DNA of 24,419 bases from Methanobacterium sp. (GTDB lineage: Archaea; Methanobacteriota; Methanobacteria; Methanobacteriales; Methanobacteriaceae). Below are positions 15,692-22,554 of this stretch, one piece after another. Both the position numbers and the translations under genes were made by a program. How positions within the stretch are numbered: the stretch's first letter is position 1; each line of letters begins with the position of its first letter. The DNA lies in the NCBI GenBank assembly GCA_015661405.1, contig JACWMK010000033.1:1-24419 (forward strand), written 5' to 3'. Below the pieces are notes generated by a model that searched no databases, was not told the origin of the DNA, and saw only the letters and a list, made by a program, of their open reading frames with translations.

Positions 15692-15719
15692 ATGTTCTTA
15701 TCGCTTCTTAGAAGAACAT
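15692..15719. repeat. 8-bp inverted repeat with nested palindrome
   Basis: ATGTTCTT (15692-15699) and AAGAACAT (15712-15719) are perfect reverse complements. Overlapping the right arm is a second palindrome, CTTCT-T-AGAAG (15704-15714), so two alternative hairpins are possible. It lies about 150 nt upstream of the 15551 membrane-protein start on the minus strand and about 270 nt upstream of the zinc-ribbon gene, so it could be an operator for either. Confidence 0.35.
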
Positions 15720-15876
15720 ACAACTAAATGTACATAATAAAATGGATTCTCTTTTTTTTATTTATAAATCTCTCGAATTTCTATGCATCTACAGATATTA
15801 AAGGATTAAAATATTTATATTAATGCAAATATCTTATTCAACGACGATTTATAACTTGAGCTAATAAATATTATCC

Positions 15877-15902
15877 TATTTCATATATCCATATATGAAA
15901 TA
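15877..15902. promoter_or_regulatory. 12-bp inverted repeat, putative operator
   Basis: TATTTCATATAT-CC-ATATATGAAATA is a perfect inverted repeat of 12 bp per arm with a 2-nt centre. It ends 15 nt before the TATA box of the zinc-ribbon gene, the position where an archaeal activator or repressor would bind. A further TTTC half-site follows at 15908-15911. Confidence 0.5.
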
Positions 15903-15917
15903 AATTATTTCAATATG

Positions 15918-15927
15918 TTTATAAAAG
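15918..15927 (+). promoter_or_regulatory. TATA box of the zinc-ribbon gene
   Basis: TTTATAAAAG matches the archaeal box A well. Transcription starting about 25 nt downstream (near 15948) would leave a leader of about 20 nt that includes the ribosome site GGAGGTG at 15958-15964. Confidence 0.5.
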
Positions 15928-15970
15928 AACATCAGAATAGTATAAACAAATAATTTTGGAGGTGTGTGTT

Positions 15971-16114
15971 GTGGTTGCGCTTAGAGTAAAAGAATGTAGT
16001 TCTTGTGGTAAAAGAAATATAATTACCATATATAAAGGAATAGGTGCAGGTGAACGATGGATATGTAGTAATATTGATTGTAAAAGAGAAAATAGAGAGG
16101 AAGTAAATCAATAA
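15971..16114 (+). CDS. 47-residue zinc-ribbon protein
   Basis: A GTG start at 15971 follows GGAGGTG (15958-15964), a near-perfect match to the archaeal 16S tail, at a 6-nt spacing. The product begins MVALRVKECSSCGKRN and ends in CSNIDCKRENREEVNQ. Cys9, Cys12, Cys32 and Cys37 make a C-x2-C ... C-x4-C pattern that should bind one zinc, with a knuckle and a hairpin (IITIYKGIGAGERW) between the pairs. Such tiny ribbons may bind nucleic acid or partner proteins. No specific family is recognised. The gene has its own TATA box and a 12-bp inverted repeat upstream. It is followed by an A-rich stretch and a T-run near 16200 that may end the transcript. The four cysteines with good signals make it a confident call despite its size. 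Confidence 0.75.
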   Translation: MVALRVKECSSCGKRNIITIYKGIGAGERWICSNIDCKRENREEVNQ

Positions 16115-16242
16115 AAAAAACTTTTAAATAAATACTGGATGTAGTATATAACCCCGTTTTTTAATGGTTAATACTAAAGAATATACAATTTAATAAATAT
16201 TTTTTTTAATTGGACTTCACTCTAAATACAATATAATTAGTA

Positions 16243-16449
16243 ATGGGAATATCACAACAATATTATAAAGAATGTTGTTTAATATTATATTGGTTTGATA
16301 GCATGGATTTAATACCCAATGGCATAGAATATATTATCAGACTATTTAAAGGAAATAATTTCAAAGATATTCCCTCTGATGATGAGAGAGTTGAAGATTT
16401 AATAACGATTGGAATGAGAGTGTATATGTCCGATCTTTCCTACATATAA
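16243..16449 (+). CDS. Doubtful small ORF (68 aa)
   Basis: The frame is open for 68 codons from ATG 16243 and gives a fairly natural residue mix (YYKECCLILYWFDSMDLIPN, then an acidic stretch, then MRVYMSDLSYI). I see no ribosome site upstream and no recognisable motif. A leaderless transcript from the AT-rich DNA before it is possible. It could also be the remnant of a longer gene or chance. I list it because codon and residue use look more like protein than the surrounding spacer. Confidence 0.3.
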   Translation: MGISQQYYKECCLILYWFDSMDLIPNGIEYIIRLFKGNNFKDIPSDDERVEDLITIGMRVYMSDLSYI

Positions 16450-16750
16450 TTTATGTACAAAAGAAGCAGGTGAAGTACTTTTTCTGTGTCTTAAGGAAGA
16501 GTGAAAATTGTATTTAAGATAGAATTTGAGTATATGTGCACTCATTTTCCATTTGCAAGAAGAATTGAATTTTAGAGCCCATTATACCAATTAGTTTATA
16601 AATGTTCGGAAATTAAACAGTGTAAATAAACTTTGAAAATAAAAATAGATAGAAATAAATAATTATTTTTACTAAAAAAAAATGCTTAAGAATCATTATT
16701 ACAGATTTTAAATTTAGTTTATAAAAAAAAATATTTAATAGGTGATGCCA
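16450..16750. other. Spacer upstream of the DUF2769 gene
   Basis: No gene is seen. Two TATA-like elements are present: TTTATAAATG near 16594-16603 and TTTATAAAAA near 16717-16726. The second would start transcription almost at the start codon. The ribosome site AGGTGAT sits at 16740-16746. Confidence 0.35.
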
Positions 16751-17044
16751 TTGGATAGCTTTGAAGAATTAACAAATCAGTTAAATGAAATGTCTGATGA
16801 TGAAAGAAGAGAAAAAATCGAAGAATTACAATTGGATTGTGTTTGTCCTATCTGCCCCACCTATAACAAATGCGCAAAAGATACTGGAGAAAACATTTTC
16901 TGTATAAAAGGTAAAAGCAATTGTATTAAAAAGGAGAAAGGCTGTATGTGCCCCACCTGTCCTTTTGCAGCTAAATTTAAAATTGGAGTTATTTATAACT
17001 TTTATTGCATGAGAGGATTAGAAACAGATCAAAGTAAACTTTAA
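16751..17044 (+). CDS. DUF2769-type cysteine-rich protein
   Basis: This small cytosolic protein is typical of methanogens. I take TTG 16751 as the start because AGGTGAT (16740-16746) is then at normal distance; the in-frame GTG 16742 and ATG 16745 overlap that site. The result is 97 aa. After a helical acidic N-terminus (1-28) come ten cysteines: CVCPICPTYNKC (30-41), Cys51, Cys58, CMCPTCP (65-71) and Cys86. The paired CxCPxCP motifs and the spacing FCIKGKSNCI match the DUF2769 family as I know it. They suggest binding of zinc or an iron-sulfur cluster. The biochemical role is unknown. No operon partner is close: a spacer of over 300 nt follows before the inositol synthase gene. Confidence 0.8.
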   Translation: MDSFEELTNQLNEMSDDERREKIEELQLDCVCPICPTYNKCAKDTGENIFCIKGKSNCIKKEKGCMCPTCPFAAKFKIGVIYNFYCMRGLETDQSKL

Positions 17045-17363
17045 AAATTTAATTACTCTAAAAATATTTGCATATTCCAATTAAAGATTAAATCTTTTTG
17101 TACTAATTGTAATTATAATAAATCTCTTATTTTAGATTACGGAGATGTTTTAAATTGTCTCTTTTTTTTTAAAAAGAATTATTATAAAGAGTTGATCGAA
17201 AACTTTAATAATATAATAAAGCAAATCATAGTTTTAAGAGAACTATACTAAGACTTTAAGGATCTAACGAAATTTTATACATTTTTAATTTTAAAATAAT
17301 AAATTAACAGCACTAAATTTTAACATTTTAATGTAATTAGTGCTTTATAGAAGGTGTCGTGAA
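17045..17363. other. Spacer with a terminator-like hairpin
   Basis: No gene is seen. GAGA-N12-TCTC followed by a run of nine to ten T (about 17142-17170) is a terminator candidate for the DUF2769 gene. The right end is AT-rich promoter DNA for inositol-phosphate synthase. Confidence 0.35.
17142..17170 (+). terminator. Short hairpin plus T-run
   Basis: GAGAT and GTCTC flank a 10-nt loop (four Watson-Crick pairs plus a G-T pair) and are followed by at least nine T. It lies about 100 nt after the DUF2769 stop. The stem is weak, but the U-tract alone can stop archaeal polymerase. Confidence 0.4.
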
Positions 17364-18467
17364 TTGAATAAGATTAAAATCGCCATAATTGGTATTGGTA
17401 ACTGTGCAAGCTCGCTAATACAGGGGATTTATTATTATAAAGATAAAAATCCTGAAGATGCTATTGGTTTAATGCATTGGGAGATTGGCGGATATCAGCC
17501 CTCAGATGTAGAAGTGGTAGCAGCCATAGATATTGACAAGCGAAAAGTAGGAGAAGACTTAAGCAAAGCCATATTTGCTAAACCTAATTGTACTAAAATA
17601 TTCTGCAATGAAATCCCTGAAATAGGAGTCAAAGTCTCTATGGGGAAAATATTAGATGGTGTAGCACCCCACATGGCAGAATATGATGATAACCACACCT
17701 TCATTGTCTCAGAAGAAGTGGAAAAAGAAAAAAATGAGATAATAAAAACCCTTCAAGATAGTGGAGCAGAAATACTTCTAAACTATCTTCCAGTAGGATC
17801 CGAAAAAGCCACTCGTTTCTATGCTGAATGTGCATTAGATGCAGGATTAGCCTTTATAAATAACATGCCAGTTTTCATAGTAAGCGACCCCAAATGGGCT
17901 TCTCGATTTGAAGAAAAACAATTACCCATTATCGGAGACGATATTAAAGCCCAGATAGGTGCCACAATAACACACCGAACTTTAGCTAATTTATTCCGAG
18001 TAAGAGGTGTGAAACTAGAGCGAACATATCAACTCAATACTGGCGGGAATACAGACTTCCTCAACATGCTTAATAGAAGCAGACTGGACTCTAAAAAAGA
18101 ATCAAAAACTGAAGCAGTGCAATCTATTCTGGAAACACGACTAGATCCTGAAAATATTCATATTGGACCGAGTGATTATGTACCATGGCAAAAGGATAAT
18201 AAATTATGTTTCCTGCGTATGGAAGGTAAAACATTCGGAGACATTCCAATGAACATTGAGTTAAGATTAAGTGTAGAAGACTCCCCTAACTCAGCAGGAT
18301 GTGTAATAGACGCTATAAGATGCTGTAAGCTAGCGCTTCAAAGAGGAATTGGCGGTGCACTTACTTCAATATCAGCCTACACCATGAAGCATCCACCCCA
18401 GCAATTCACAGATGACCAAGCACAAGAGATGGTAGAGGAATTTATAACAGGAAAAAGAGAAAAATAA
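17364..18467 (+). CDS. Myo-inositol-1-phosphate synthase
   Basis: The enzyme converts glucose 6-phosphate to myo-inositol 1-phosphate with enzyme-bound NAD in the cytosol. In methanogens the product feeds archaetidylinositol lipids. I start at TTG 17364, seven nt after AAGGTG (17351-17356). The frame is open to 17340, but the extra residues are unlike the family. The protein is then 367 aa, usual for archaeal members. The NAD motif GIGNCASSLIQG is at residues 10-21, and the substrate-side regions NNMPVFIVSDP, GDDIKAQIGATITHR, LNTGGNTDFLNM and DSPNSAGCVIDAIRCCK are all present in the expected order. It is a single gene that converges on the molybdopterin oxidoreductase gene, with a T-run between them. 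Confidence 0.92.
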   Translation: MNKIKIAIIGIGNCASSLIQGIYYYKDKNPEDAIGLMHWEIGGYQPSDVEVVAAIDIDKRKVGEDLSKAIFAKPNCTKIFCNEIPEIGVKVSMGKILDGVAPHMAEYDDNHTFIVSEEVEKEKNEIIKTLQDSGAEILLNYLPVGSEKATRFYAECALDAGLAFINNMPVFIVSDPKWASRFEEKQLPIIGDDIKAQIGATITHRTLANLFRVRGVKLERTYQLNTGGNTDFLNMLNRSRLDSKKESKTEAVQSILETRLDPENIHIGPSDYVPWQKDNKLCFLRMEGKTFGDIPMNIELRLSVEDSPNSAGCVIDAIRCCKLALQRGIGGALTSISAYTMKHPPQQFTDDQAQEMVEEFITGKREK

Positions 18468-18488
18468 ACTTAACAAAATTTAGATTAC

Positions 18489-18506
18489 ATTTTTTTTATA
18501 TTTTTC
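18489..18506 (+). terminator. T-run between convergent genes
   Basis: Eight T (18490-18497) and then a second run of five lie 20-40 nt past the inositol synthase stop. They overlap the last codons of the opposing gene. Confidence 0.4.
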
Positions 18507-20442
18507 TTAACTTGACACGGGTCTCATAATATGGAGTACCATCACCCTTTTCACTGATCATATCCACCGTTAATACATTTATATTCTTCCCATATTTCAT
18601 CCAACCACCACGGTAAGCTAAAACAAAGTCCGATCTTACATCTTCACTTTTTTTAACCTTGACTTTAAGCACTCCAACCCGTGATTCTAACATAGCAACC
18701 TCCCCATCATTTATATTATTATCTTTTAATACCAGGGGATGTACCTTCACTTCCAGAAGACCATTTTCCATTTCTGATTCAGGGATAACCGAACACACCC
18801 AATTCTCGGGTGATGTGGAGAGCAAATATAATGGATATAATCCATCTTTTCCATTATTATTATTATAGTTAAAATTATTTATGAATTCAAAAAGTCCAGA
18901 ACTTGTTTTAAATTTTTTATCAGCATAAGGAATTTCAGATGCAGAAACTAACTTCACAGGTCCATTCTGCAATTCTTCTAAACTAAATCCTTTCTTTAAG
19001 ATAGGAGAAGCTAGTTCTTTAAGCCATTTACTAGGTTTGCCGGACATTTCCTCTGAAAATCCTAATCTTTGTGATAGAAGTTGGAATATTTCAAATTCAG
19101 ACTTTACTTCATTTTGAGGTGGAATTACTGGATTAATGGGTGATATCCAATTGTGACCATAACTTCCCATTAAGTCTTCTTCCTCTAGAAACGTGGTTGC
19201 AGGTAAGAATAAGTCAGCAGTATCTGAAGAATCATTTAAGAAATGATCAATGATAATAACAAAATCAACTTTTTCAAATGCTTTTTTAACCTTCATAGAA
19301 TTAGGATTTAGATTAATTGGATTTCCAGAAGCTAAAAATATTAATTTTATAGGCGGGTTATCTGAAGCTAATATGGCTTCACCTATTAATGGCATGGGTA
19401 ATTTCCTCTGATTCTTCCCTAATTCATTCAATTCTAAAGAAAAATTAAAATATTCATATTCTTCAAAACCTTGAGTTACACCTCCCCCTGAAACTCCAAT
19501 GTTACCAGTTACAGCGGCAAGAGCATCCATCATATGGATTGACAAATGTCCTTGTTTATATCTGTGAACACCCCATCCCACAATAATACTAGAAGGTTTA
19601 CCTTTAGCGTAATCTATAGCTAATTCATTTAATTTTTTGATATCAACATCACATTTACCTGCTAGAAATTCCAGGGTATATTGATCAAGTATTTTCTTAA
19701 ATGAATGGAAATTATGAGTATATTTTTCTATAAATTCCGGGTCTTGTAAGTCTTTTTCTAAAATAAGTTTAATAAGTGCCATAGCAAGATATGAATCCGA
19801 TCCTGGTGCTGGCTGAACATAAAAGTTAGCATACCCTGCTGTTTTTGTTTTAACAGGATCTATTACCACGAGTTTAGTCCCATTTCTCTTAGCTTTTCTT
19901 AAAATTCTCCATAAATGCACATCAGTGACAACAGGATTTCTACCCCATATTATTATAAAATTACTGTTAAGTTGATCATTAGGATCATGAGAGACCTTCA
20001 CTCCATAATCTTTTTCAAGAGCCGCGTGACCTATCCCACCACATACTGTACCGTAAGTAGTGGTTACTCCCCCTAATAAGTTAAAAAATCTTTTATTCAT
20101 CGCTTGTAATGCTGTACGGGCACCAAAACCCTGATAATAAAGTATGGCCGAACTATCATATTCATTGATAACTTCCATAATCTTAGAGGCTGCGATGTCT
20201 AGTGCCATCATCCAACTTATCCTTTTCCATTGTCCGTTTTCCTTCAACAGCGGATGAAGAATCCTTTTAGAGCTGTAAAAATGATTTTCAAGGTAATGCG
20301 ATGTATTTTTACAGAGGAATCCAGCGGTAATATCATGTTCAGAATTTCCACGTAATTTAGTAACCTTATTTCCTTCTACTTGGGCTAGAATGCTGCATGA
20401 ACCGGGACAATCTCGAGTGCATGTTGTAATAATAGTCTTCAA
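18496..20442 (-). CDS. Molybdopterin-dependent oxidoreductase with N-terminal [4Fe-4S]
   Basis: This 648-aa enzyme belongs to the DMSO-reductase superfamily (COG0243 type). It should bind a bis-pterin Mo or W centre and one [4Fe-4S] cluster through Cys8, Cys12, Cys16 and Cys44 (TTCTRDCPGSC ... GFLCKN). Cys134 in TYGTVCGGIGHAA is the likely protein ligand of the metal. Further family signatures are LHPLLKENGQWKRISWMMAL, IIWGRNPVVTDVH, VVIDPVKTKTA and PGSDSYLAMALI. A molydopterin-dinucleotide binding domain closes the protein (from about 540; VCSVIPES, VHPLVLKDNNINDGEVAML). No twin-arginine signal is present, so it is cytosolic. The start is TTG 20442, with GAGGAA six nt upstream. It lies 139 nt after the ferredoxin gene at the tail of the nif cluster. 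It may have its own TATA box (ATTATAAATTT near 20486-20497). The substrate is unknown; formate is only one possibility. Confidence 0.85.
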   Translation of the reverse strand: MKTIITTCTRDCPGSCSILAQVEGNKVTKLRGNSEHDITAGFLCKNTSHYLENHFYSSKRILHPLLKENGQWKRISWMMALDIAASKIMEVINEYDSSAILYYQGFGARTALQAMNKRFFNLLGGVTTTYGTVCGGIGHAALEKDYGVKVSHDPNDQLNSNFIIIWGRNPVVTDVHLWRILRKAKRNGTKLVVIDPVKTKTAGYANFYVQPAPGSDSYLAMALIKLILEKDLQDPEFIEKYTHNFHSFKKILDQYTLEFLAGKCDVDIKKLNELAIDYAKGKPSSIIVGWGVHRYKQGHLSIHMMDALAAVTGNIGVSGGGVTQGFEEYEYFNFSLELNELGKNQRKLPMPLIGEAILASDNPPIKLIFLASGNPINLNPNSMKVKKAFEKVDFVIIIDHFLNDSSDTADLFLPATTFLEEEDLMGSYGHNWISPINPVIPPQNEVKSEFEIFQLLSQRLGFSEEMSGKPSKWLKELASPILKKGFSLEELQNGPVKLVSASEIPYADKKFKTSSGLFEFINNFNYNNNNGKDGLYPLYLLSTSPENWVCSVIPESEMENGLLEVKVHPLVLKDNNINDGEVAMLESRVGVLKVKVKKSEDVRSDFVLAYRGGWMKYGKNINVLTVDMISEKGDGTPYYETRVKLRKI

Positions 20443-20581
20443 AAAAAATTCCTCATTTTATAATATCAAAATGCAATGATTTCAAATTTATAATATTTTC
20501 CATATTAAATTATATCTGAATAAAAAAAAATGAAATAGAAAATTGAATGAATTTTAATATTATAAAAAATTTCAATTCTAT

Positions 20582-20776
20582 TCATTTTGATCTTTTTATG
20601 GTTAAAGCGGCATGAGGGCAAATTTCTAAACAATTACAGCATAATTTACAAAAATCAGGCGATTTTATGGATATGATGCCTTTTTCTATTGTAAAAACAT
20701 TAGTTGGGCAAATATATGCGCAAGCCCCACATATAGAGCCGTCACAGTTTTTATAATTAAGCAATATTTGCGCCAT
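20582..20776 (-). CDS. 2[4Fe-4S] ferredoxin
   Basis: This 64-aa electron carrier has two complete cluster-binding sets. The first is Cys11, Cys16, Cys19, Cys23 (CDGSICGACAYICP), with four rather than two residues after the first Cys, as in several methanogen ferredoxins. The second is Cys43, Cys46, Cys49, Cys53 (CKLCCNCLEICP), with one extra cysteine at 47. It lies 60 nt after nifX and 139 nt before the molybdopterin oxidoreductase. It could supply electrons to nitrogenase or serve as the redox partner of that oxidoreductase. An A9 run on the plus strand (20522-20530) would be a U-tract in its transcript and may end some messages after this gene. Confidence 0.9.
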   Translation of the reverse strand: MAQILLNYKNCDGSICGACAYICPTNVFTIEKGIISIKSPDFCKLCCNCLEICPHAALTIKRSK

Positions 20777-20836
20777 TTGTCAAATTACCTCTATTTTAAA
20801 CCATTTAATAAGTGGAAGTTTGATAAAAATTTATTT

Positions 20837-21157
20837 TTAACTTAATAAATGTTTGGAACATTCCTTAACTGCCTTATTAACTTCACAATCCAATTTAATA
20901 GGTTTTATACCTATCTTCCTAAGTTCAATTGTAGGTTCATTCCCAATTTTATTACAGATAACCGCTTTACAATCATTTATAAGATCAATAGATGCTAACC
21001 AGCGATCAGTATGATTATTCAAGGGTAGATCAGTTTTTTCTCTTATTTCATGAAATTTAACTTCACCATCCTCAATTTCAAATATTAAAAATTTATTAGC
21101 ATCTCCAAAATGCAGATCTACAAGTTTACCATCCGTTGATGCTATGGCGATTTTCAT
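20837..21157 (-). CDS. nifX: NifX-like FeMo-cofactor biosynthesis protein
   Basis: This single-domain protein of 106 aa is of the NifX/NafY/NifB-C-terminal family, which binds and passes on FeMo-cofactor or its precursor. It starts MKIAIASTDGKLVDLHFGDANKFLIFEI, the family hallmark with the conserved HFG. A helix and the sheet segment CKAVICNKIGNEP follow. It begins 3 nt after nifN stops, which gives tight coupling. Methanogen nif operons known from other species end nifE-nifN-nifX, matching this order. Confidence 0.85.
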   Translation of the reverse strand: MKIAIASTDGKLVDLHFGDANKFLIFEIEDGEVKFHEIREKTDLPLNNHTDRWLASIDLINDCKAVICNKIGNEPTIELRKIGIKPIKLDCEVNKAVKECSKHLLS

Positions 21158-21160
21158 TTT

Positions 21161-22549
21161 TTAAACCTCCTCCTCAGCGAATAATCCACTTCGAGTAGAT
21201 TCATGGGATTCTTCCTCAGTTATCTCGTATCCTGCTTCATCGTAGTAATAATCAAGTATTGTGTTTGTTATTTCGTCAACAAAATTGATACCACCATTAT
21301 ATCCTAGAACAGATATTCTCTGAGCTCCTAATCTATCAAATATTGGGAATCCAGCTCTAAAAAGTGGAATATTTTCTTCTTGGGCAATACTAGCTCCATA
21401 AGAATTTCCAATTAGTATATCTACTGGTTTTTCTTTAATTTTATGATGTAAATCATAAAGGTCACCACTTGCTAAAATAGTTGGATTTAATCCTTTTTTT
21501 TCTGAAATAAGGTTAATATCTTCGTTGAATCTTTTACTTTCTACTCCTGTGCATAAAATAGTTGGTGTCATTCCCATTTCTGAAGTGAAATTAGTCATCC
21601 CGGATACGAAGTCGGGATCTCCAAATATGGCTACCTTTCTTCTGTAATTATAGGAATGTGCATCTACCATTGCATCCATTAATCTACCACGATCTTTTTC
21701 TATGCTTTCTGGTACTTCAAATTCATCAAATTTACATAAAGAACTTATAAATCGATCAGTATTTTCAAGACCTGCAGGAAGAGGTCCGGATATAGATTTA
21801 ACACCGAATTTTTTTTCTAGGAGGACTCCTGCAGAATCTGCATGTTTAGATAAAGAAATAGTACCAAGTGAATTAGCAGTATCCTTGATCTCCTCAATAG
21901 TAGTTCCTTCATTATATAAATTTAATGCTGATTCAGATAGGGGAGCATCAAGGTTTTCTGAATTATCAGTTAAGATAATGCTTTCGCAGTTGAGTTCCGT
22001 CAGTAATGCTTTAATTTCCTTTACATCCGCTGGGGAATTGTTACCTATGATTATATTAATTTTTCCATTTGCCCGGGATGGTGTGGATAAATATTCAACT
22101 AATGCTTTTATAGTATTATCATATCCTTCAATATGTGTTCCAGCATAACTTGGAGTTGAAATAGGAATAATTATAGGCAATTCTTTACCTATATTTGCAT
22201 CTTCAAATTTTTTTATAATACCCGCCATATCGTCCCCTATAGTTTCAGTTAAACAGCTTGAAGTAACAGCTATAAGTGAGGGCGATTGTTTTTCGGTTAT
22301 ATTTTTAAGTGCTTTAAGTAAATTAAATTCTCCCCCATAAATCACTGTTTTCTCATTCATTGATGTTGATGCAACCTCTATTGGTTCTCTAAAGTGTCTA
22401 GTTAGTTGAAATCTCATATATGTACTGCAGCCTTGAGAGCCATGGATAAGGGGAATTGTATCCTTTATTCCCAATAAGGCCTGAATAGCTCCCATAGGCT
22501 GGCACATTTTGGAGGGATTTATTACTGAAAATTTTTTATCATGATACAT
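21161..22549 (-). CDS. nifN: Nitrogenase cofactor scaffold protein NifN
   Basis: NifN is the beta-like subunit of the NifEN scaffold on which the NifB cofactor precursor is converted to FeMo-cofactor. It has 462 aa. NPSKMCQPMGA (11-21) and LIHGSQGCSTYMRFQLTRHFREP (35-57) are the family signatures. Cys41 in GSQGC matches the cluster-binding Cys44 of Azotobacter NifN, and Cys16 is a further conserved position. Later landmarks include SSCLTETIGDD (95-105) and NSYGASIAQEENIPLFRAGFPIFDR near the C-terminus. An acidic tail (EITEEESHESTRSGLFAEEEV) ends the protein. It starts 5 nt after nifE stops. Confidence 0.92.
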   Translation of the reverse strand: MYHDKKFSVINPSKMCQPMGAIQALLGIKDTIPLIHGSQGCSTYMRFQLTRHFREPIEVASTSMNEKTVIYGGEFNLLKALKNITEKQSPSLIAVTSSCLTETIGDDMAGIIKKFEDANIGKELPIIIPISTPSYAGTHIEGYDNTIKALVEYLSTPSRANGKINIIIGNNSPADVKEIKALLTELNCESIILTDNSENLDAPLSESALNLYNEGTTIEEIKDTANSLGTISLSKHADSAGVLLEKKFGVKSISGPLPAGLENTDRFISSLCKFDEFEVPESIEKDRGRLMDAMVDAHSYNYRRKVAIFGDPDFVSGMTNFTSEMGMTPTILCTGVESKRFNEDINLISEKKGLNPTILASGDLYDLHHKIKEKPVDILIGNSYGASIAQEENIPLFRAGFPIFDRLGAQRISVLGYNGGINFVDEITNTILDYYYDEAGYEITEEESHESTRSGLFAEEEV

Positions 22550-22554
22550 TTTTA

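Larger units (their letters stand above)
15552..15970. other. Intergenic region with several inverted repeats
   Basis: No gene is seen. Three structures stand out: ATGTTCTT-N12-AAGAACAT (15692-15719), a 12-bp inverted repeat at 15877-15902 and a TATA box at 15918-15927. The last two serve the zinc-ribbon gene that starts at 15971. Confidence 0.45.

Noticed and set aside
20443..20581. NrpR-type nitrogen operator near the ferredoxin/oxidoreductase junction
   Set aside because: I looked for paired GGAA...TTCC half-sites at the spacing known for methanogen nif promoters and did not find a convincing one. The main nif promoter would lie outside the window.
21702..22148. 148-codon frame antisense to nifN
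   Set aside because: It is contained entirely within a confidently identified nif gene on the other strand and has no homology features of its own.
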